This document shows, one piece after another, positions 58,091 through 64,000 of a stretch of 64,000 nucleotides of DNA. The notes beneath the pieces were generated by a model. The model worked only from the letters and a program-made list of their open reading frames with translations, made no database searches and had not been told where the DNA came from. Each line of letters opens with the position of its first letter. Positions within the stretch are counted from its first letter, which is position 1. Both the position numbers and the translations under genes were made by a program. Origin of the DNA: Paraescarpia echinospica (Eukaryota > Annelida > Polychaeta > Sabellida > Siboglinidae); assembly GCA_020002185.1 (NCBI GenBank), contig CM034544.1, forward strand, positions 2,521,338-2,585,337. The letters run 5' to 3'.

Positions 58091-58314
58091 AAGATATTTA
58101 AATGTTTGTACAAGATACATGAGCTACCAGGTAAAGTGACACAGTACACAGAACACATGATCACATATAATCAAGTGAAATAACTTCGGTGTGTGTACAA
58201 AGGACATGAGATGCCAAGTAAAGTGACACAGTACACAGAACACATGATCACATATAATCAAGTGAAATAACTTCGGTGTGTGTACAGAGTACATGAGCTG
58301 CCAAGTAAAGTGAC

Positions 58315-58354
58315 ATATGTGTGTGTGGTGCGTGCGTGTATGTGTGTGTGGTGC

Positions 58355-58387
<33 letters not shown>

Positions 58388-58432
58388 CGTGTCTGTGTGT
58401 GTGCGCGTGCGAGTGTGTATGTGTGTGTTTAA
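58315..58432. repeat. (TG)n microsatellite at the outer palindrome edge
   Basis: TG and TGCG repeats begin directly where homology between the arms stops. Confidence 0.93.
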
Positions 58433-58990
58433 GAAGCGCCATGCAGAGGATTGATATTTTTGCTGGTTAATGTGATTAACTTTGTTGTGACATATTGTTG
58501 GGGGACTGTACAATAATAACACGAGTATGACCAATCTACTAGATAATCTCAAGCTATAATGCATTTAAAATAGTGCTAAAAGACAAACAATTGCACGAGT
58601 AATTGTTAAATTTGGTGTTACTAATATAAGCAGAAGGGTGCCTCGCCTTGTCGTAATAGGTGTCTCTCTGATCGTTATTAAAATATACTTGATAAAGCTT
58701 GGTGATTGTGCAATTATAGAGCACGGGTACAACGATGTCGTCTATTGCATATAAATGTTGTAACACAACACGAGATCAAAATTGTAGATGTGATAATGTT
58801 CATACAATTTCAAACACTGTAATAACGTGAATTCGCTGTATATAAAAATAAAGACGTTATATAAATGAGCCAAAGACATCACACGTTACTTTCCACTCCA
58901 CGTTAGATTAGGCTGTTCAAACAAAGAAAATGGCCACCGACCATAATATAAAAGTACAGGCAATTACTTGATAACCTGAATGCATGAAGC
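58433..58990. other. No recognisable gene
   Basis: AT-rich unique sequence. Confidence 0.4.
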
Positions 58991-59004
58991 GGTTCATTAG
59001 CCTG

Positions 59005-59685
59005 CATGCATACATACCTACATACATACCTACATACAGACCTACATACATACATACATACATACATACATACATACATACATACGTACATACATACACA
59101 CGTACGTACGTACGTACGTACATACATACACACGTACGTACGTACATACATACACACGTACGTACATACATACACACGTACGTACATACATACACACGTA
59201 CGTACGTACATACGTACGTACGTACATACATATATACGTACGTACTTACATACATACGTACGTACATACATACATACGTACGTACATACATACATACATA
59301 CATACATACATACATACATACATACATACATACATACATACATACATACATACATACATACATACGTACATACGTACATACGTACATACGTACATACATA
59401 CATACATACATACATACATACATACATACATACATACATACATACATGCATGCATACATACATGCATGCATGTATGTATACACGCATGCATGCATACATA
59501 CATACATACATACATACACACATACATACCTTCATACATACATACATACATACATACATACATACATACATACATACATACATGCATATATGTATGCACG
59601 CATGCACGCATGCACGCATGCACGCATGCACGCATACATACATATATAAATACATACATACATACATACATACATACGTACGTAC
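59005..59685. repeat. (TACA)n/(CGTA)n microsatellite
   Basis: About 680 bp of tetranucleotide repeats, ACAT with ACGT and GCAT interruptions. Gives long artefactual YVCM and THTY frames on both strands. Confidence 0.97.
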
Positions 59686-60385
59686 AATATGGTAGCGGTG
59701 TGATTGAGTGTCCTCTGTCGTTGACATCGTCAGATAGCAGGAATGAGGAGTGTGTAGCCAAGAATAGGCATGATATATAGCGCACTTAGTAACGAGTAAC
59801 TGGCGCGATAGTCCCCCGTGTCGTCACGGAGCATTTCTGCAAGTAAACACAGACAAACCTCCAACATGACTATATCAACTGGAAGTTCTTTAACGGAATG
59901 TTAACATACCCGTTAGAGCCAAACTCGGTATATGATCCAGTCAAGAGTTTCGGTAGTGTACTCGTGTATGTGTTGGCCCTCTCTTTAAACCGAGCAATGT
60001 TTAATGGATGTTGGAGATTTTTTTGTTGCGAGGATGGACAGGGACGGATTTAGGACTTTACCTGTGGGGGCACAGCCACCTATTAAAACCTTGAGAATCA
60101 TGGAAAACCTGTAACTGAATGCATTCCCTTTCGAGGCCCAACTGCGCCCCTCCTCTTCAGATGGACGCATCCCCACACACATAATGGATCGGCAAAATCC
60201 AGCCAAGTAAACCCACCACTGGCGCCACCCTCGATTACTCACTTGGATCCCTGTTTGTGTCTAATAATAAATACGCCGCACGACAAATCGTTACTAATAT
60301 ACGGAACAATGCCTTCTACAGCGGAATTTCAGGTTTTTGATATGAAATTATCCGCTGGATGGGTAACGTTACCGTCGATATGGCG
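59686..60385. other. No recognisable gene
   Basis: Mixed unique sequence. A 100-codon plus frame crosses 60,243-60,545 into the family A repeat and is not credible. Confidence 0.4.
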
Positions 60386-60921
60386 ACCCTACCAGACACG
60401 GCGCCCGGATGCAAGTTCACCCGCCTGCCCCGGGTCACTATGCCGTTGCCACAGGTGGCATAATCAACTGAGAACACAAATGCTAACAAACGGTTGGCCG
60501 AAATGTATGGGTTTACTGAGAGTCGCGAAATACTTTATAGACTAGTATTCCCAGTTCGGTGATTGAACGGCTTACTGGTGTAATAGTCTTTAGTGTAGTT
60601 GCAATTGGTTAGTTTTTTTAATCAAAACTTAGATGCATCGACCTAAAGAATTGCCTTTTGTTTTCCTTTAAATGTACCCATCAAGATTGTCGTAGCTGAA
60701 TATTACTGTGACATTGGAATCGTGATGAAACCAATATACCTCATAGGCGCCGGAACGAAATAAATATTGCAGGGGCTGAACAAGACTGATCACCATTCCG
60801 TTCTCCTCTGTTGGCCCGACTCATGGCATCGGAAGACAGGGTGGGGGTGCTCTTGAAAAACATTTCGCTGCGGCGGCGCCGTAACTTCAGCTTTTCCCCG
60901 ATGTCTCGGCTTGATGGATGA
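60386..60921. repeat. Dispersed repeat family A, copy 2 (part 1)
   Basis: Same orientation and order as 11,205-11,835. It is interrupted at about 60,921 by a LINE insertion. Confidence 0.75.
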
Positions 60922-61545
60922 CTCTAGAGATGGTCCAGCGTTCAGCTGCGCGTGTCGTCCTCTGCTTACGTCGGCGTGACCAACAAAGCATGACGGCGGC
61001 ACTACGACAGCTGCATTGGCTACCTGTGGCGCAGCGAATTCAATTTAAACTGGTGACCTTGATGCACGGTGCTGTGTATGAAAACACTCCACAGTACCTT
61101 GCCGAACGTATATGTGCATATGTTCCCTGTCGTATTCTTCGCTCGGCCGACCAGTTTATCATGGTTGTTTCTAGAGTTAACCTGGAACGGTACGGCCGAC
61201 GCGCATTTTCATGTGCAGGTCCCACTCTCTGGAACTCTCTTCCACTAGAGCTAAGAAGCCAATGTGATTCTGAACGTTTTAGGAGATATCTGAAAACCTT
61301 TAACTTTAATCAGGCTTTTATGTAATTCATTGTATTTTTAAATACATACATACACCTCTTAATGTTATATATGGCCCACATAATAATCGAAATGTGTAGT
61401 TGTGTTAGCATATGAAACCCATGTATTGTAATATTATAACGACAACGTAATGTATTCTTACATCATGTTTTAGTTTGTAAATACCCCTGAATCTTGTAGA
61501 GATATGTGGTGTATAAATAAATTTGATTTGATTTGATTTGATTTT
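60918..61545 (+). mobile_element. 5'-truncated LINE, RT C-terminus and 3' tail
   Basis: The frame 60,918-61,325 reads MVQRSAARVVLCLRRRDQQS, then LRQLHWLPVAQRIQFKLVTL, FSCAGPTLWNSLPLELRSQ and RRYLKTFNFNQAF. These are the C-terminal motifs of CR1/L2/Jockey-like reverse transcriptases. A 200-bp AT-rich 3' UTR follows and then a (TTGAT)n tail at about 61,521-61,543, typical of LINEs that end in short tandem repeats. The copy is 5'-truncated and inserted into the family A repeat. Confidence 0.88.
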
Positions 61546-61840
61546 GGTGGAGAGCAGTGGCATACAGGTTAGGTCAGCGGACACTCAATCGAGAGCTTCC
61601 GGGTTCGAATGCTCTTGAATTACTGCCCTCTTGAACATTGATCAAGTTCGTTCAATTCATATGTTGTTGCTCCAGTTCACTTAGCTGTGTGAATGAGCAC
61701 CTTGCTATAGAAAGTGGTGGATATTTGTGTACGTATTGTCTTTGTGCAGTAAATGCAGCGTGGCTGAAAACTTTCCGGAGAAGTCGAGATGGTGTTCGGT
61801 TAATACTATTTCGACGTCTACGAGAAAACTTCATGATTCT
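61546..61840 (+). mobile_element. tRNA-derived SINE
   Basis: The head has an A-box-like tggcatacaggttagg and a B box GGTTCGAATGC (61,602-61,612). About 65 bp later is ccagttcacttagctgtgtgaatgagcacctt, which resembles the conserved core of metazoan SINEs. It directly abuts the LINE tail. Its 3' end is uncertain. Confidence 0.6.
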
Positions 61841-61849
61841 TTCTCTCCA

Positions 61850-62120
61850 TGGGGAGCAGTGGTCGAACGATTAGAGTGCTGGAGTGATGTTCGGAGGAAC
61901 CCAGCCGCCGGGCGGTACTGGTTCGGCCGCTGTGTCAAAACTTGGGCAATTTCGTTCACCCTACGTTGACTGTGACTTTCTGAAGAGAAGCCGTAAGCCG
62001 ATGGTCCCTTCCATCTGGTGTATGTGCCAGGGGAAATAAAAGATCCCACGCAGGGAAATGAAAAAAACCTGTCGTGGATTCACTGAGCTGGGATCTCATT
62101 CTCCAAACTGTCAATGCCAG
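61850..62120 (+). mobile_element. Second SINE-like unit merging into family A
   Basis: Starts gggagcagtggtcgaacgattagagtgctgg and has a diverged B box (tggttcggccgc). It continues into the ccaggggaaataaaagatcccacgcaggg block shared with 12,190 and 20,950. Confidence 0.5.
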
Positions 62121-62965
62121 AATAATCAACTTAATGATGGTGGGCATTTAATAGAACACCAATAAATTGCAATGATAATGAAATAAGCTGGACAAGAAAC
62201 GAAAGGTTGTAGCACAGATTGACTAACAAAAGTACAAATTACTTTTTTCGATATAAACCGTGAACTGTTCGTGGTAAAATCACAAATAATAAACAATGAA
62301 GGCATTTACAAACAGATAAAGGTGCTCACCAAAGTGATCTTCACACCGTGACAGATTTTCATGTTTAGTTGTCATAAACTGATCAACCACTTGCTGGTCG
62401 AAGTATATGTGTTCGTACAGCGTATATCTCTTCGCGGTTATGATAATAATTTGTAACATGACGGGTAGACCCGGGAAGTACATCTTCATCGTATGACACA
62501 AGAAAAGAAAACAACTGTCGTGGAGTGTCTTTGCACGCTTTGTAGCTTCAGTGACATATATCTGAATGGAGTTCATTTCCATCCGAATTGAAGTGTTATT
62601 CTGGGTCTTGATTCGTAGAATTTTGACATTTTGATAGAGTGGGGATCAATCTAACCTTGGTGTCAATGTCGGTGGAATACATTTTCTCTGTGTCTTTGGC
62701 ATTCAGTTCCTGTTCGGTCGAGAGATCGTCGTCTCATGCAAATTTTCGAACATTCTTTTTTGATGGAATTACCGTTCTCTGAATTCTGTATTCCCTAGTC
62801 CATGCAACAGCCCCTCAAGTAGTTTAATAGGATTAATTGGCTCCACGTGTGGTTACGAAAACATCACACGCTCTATAATACAATTGCGCAAAAGTACATA
62901 CTACCCTTTTTACACGTTAGCGGCGGCGGGTCTAGAGTGATTGTTTTTTCTAGGCATTGCCATGA
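61990..62965. repeat. Dispersed repeat family A, copy 2 (parts 2 and 3)
   Basis: Parallels 12,160-12,910 and 13,437-13,620, about 90% alike by eye. Confidence 0.7.
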
Positions 62966-62974
62966 CTCAATCAA

Positions 62975-63008
<34 letters not shown>

Positions 63009-63530
63009 GTATATATATACATATATATAGCTGAGTCGTGTATATATTTATATAATATATATATATAATTGAGATATATATATATATATATATATAATTC
63101 AGTGGTTTACCTGGATATTTGTGTTAAGGGTCCCACTTATTGCTCTTTTTTAATTGTAAGTATTGTTTTCTAAATATAACAATTGGCACAACCCATGTAG
63201 ACCCGGTTATCATTATTATTATTACTTTGATACTAACAAGAACTTAACAAAATGCCTTGTTAAAATATACTGTTTTATTTGTTGATGTTTTCCCTTGACA
63301 ATCGATGTCATTTTGGAAGTTAGAGCAGCCTTCCTCCCTTATAAGAGGGCGTGCTAGTCTGCTAGGTGCCTTGACTTGCGTGTAAATGTCACATTGGGAG
63401 ATCTCCTAAGGCTCAGCTAAGAATATCGAGGAAACCACGACTCACTTTGGAAGGCTCCTGAGTTTGTTTCGGTGGCGGGAAACCTGACCGTGGTGATGAG
63501 AGTAGCACTGGAATAGCCGAAAGGCAGCAT
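62966..63530. other. AT microsatellite and unique sequence
   Basis: (TA)n runs at 62,975-63,100; the rest is unique, with no gene seen. Confidence 0.5.
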
Positions 63531-63571
63531 ATTTGGCACATTATACATATGCTATGTATAATGTGCCAAAT
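63531..63571. other. Perfect 19-bp hairpin
   Basis: ATTTGGCACATTATACATA (63,531-63,549), a 3-nt loop (tgc), then its exact reverse complement (63,553-63,571). Could be a small foldback element, a cruciform or part of an RNA stem. Confidence 0.9.
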
Positions 63572-64000
63572 AGCGCTCGCTCAGGTTTGAATAAACGTGC
63601 GTCGCTGCTGTTGCGAGTTACTGCACGCCGCACTTGAAACATGCCCTCAAATCAATATTTTATAACAATGTACTACATATGTGAAACAATGTGGAATTAT
63701 GGCATGAACACACTGAGGTATCAAACCGGTTCGATTGTTGGAAGAGGCATTGGCGCGATCTTCCTCGGAATGGGAGTCGCGATCGGAGTGCTTGCACTCT
63801 CTATTGTCGCCGCACGGTCCGTCATTTGTTTGATGATAACGAGCTATATATATATATATACTTAAACGTAGACATATATACATATATATATGAGCAGACC
63901 GGGAATGAAACCGAGACCGACAGACCAATACAAAGACAGATAACAGACGGTCACTTTACCGCCGCCCACTTCCGCCGCCCGCCCGCCCGCCACGCCATAC
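63572..64000. other. Right end of window, no confirmed gene
   Basis: A 74-codon plus frame (63,641-63,865) contains a hydrophobic stretch, GAIFLGMGVAIGVLALSIVA, preceded by GSIVGRG. It has a good ATG but runs into an AT microsatellite (63,845-63,895), so its end is unreliable. It could be a first exon of a small membrane protein that continues beyond the window. The last 40 bp are CCGCC-rich. Confidence 0.3.

Larger units (their letters stand above)
49702..58314 (-). repeat. Right arm of giant palindrome
   Basis: Inverted copy of 38,497-49,359, shortened to 8.6 kb by loss of the segment matching 39,694-41,870. The deletion joins near 57,107-57,110. It carries three rather than four promoter repeats and keeps the leader exon that the left arm lost. 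Confidence 0.95.

Noticed and set aside
38497..58314. CRISPR array, bacterial or phage origin for the repeats
   Set aside because: Introns, TATA boxes, polyA signals and metazoan transposons show eukaryotic DNA; the tandem repeats have no unique spacers.
58903..59785. 274-codon and other long frames rich in Tyr, Val, Cys, Met or Thr, His
   Set aside because: Tetranucleotide TACA repeats; no gene context.

Overview
The window is animal genomic DNA. It has spliceosomal introns with consensus GTAAGT donors, metazoan transposable elements (Tigger/pogo-like transposase, CR1-like and RTE-like LINEs, tRNA-derived SINEs) and about a dozen tandem-repeat arrays. An invertebrate, possibly a marine lophotrochozoan, fits best, but that is inference. 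Most open frames longer than 60 codons lie in simple repeats and are not genes.

Layout. 1-8.0 kb: a decayed Tigger/pogo-type transposase gene, cut by a LINE fragment. An OTU-like protease domain and a 30-bp (10-residue) repeat tract sit between its DDE core and its basic tail. 8.2-9.9 kb: a 72-bp satellite. 10.5-18 kb: LINE pieces and dispersed repeats, including a CR1-like LINE whose ORF1 has a PHD-like finger and an SGNH-hydrolase-like domain. 19.9-34.2 kb: one recognisable host gene, reconstructed here as 8 phase-compatible exons (1002 nt, 333 aa), encoding a signal peptide and an LDLR-class-B (YWTD-like) beta-propeller. Its introns are full of satellites (65-bp, 37-bp and 33-bp units, TG runs). 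34.4-38.2 kb: 78-bp and 36-bp repeat arrays.

38.5-58.3 kb is the most unusual part: a giant imperfect palindrome of about 19.8 kb. Each arm carries the same gene set: (i) a small outward-pointing terminal exon; (ii) a promoter region with repeated perfect TGCGCATGCGC (NRF-1-type) sites and a TATA box; (iii) a transcription unit with one leader exon that can join in phase 0 to several compact 3' cassettes, the read-through form carrying an RPA70-C-like zinc-ribbon OB fold; (iv) a two-finger C2H2/C2HC protein that runs into what looks like the N-terminal part of a DNA-polymerase-B element protein and is truncated exactly at the palindrome centre. The arms differ by point changes, a 217-bp loss of the leader exon on the left, a 2.18-kb loss on the right, and a 186-bp tandem duplication at the centre. 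I interpret this as the inverted-duplicated remains of a large virus-like or self-replicating DNA element. The mechanism, and whether an assembly fold-back contributes, are open.

58.3-64 kb: TG and TACA microsatellites, a second copy of the 11-13.6 kb repeat family carrying a 5'-truncated LINE and SINEs, and a perfect 19-bp hairpin near the right end.
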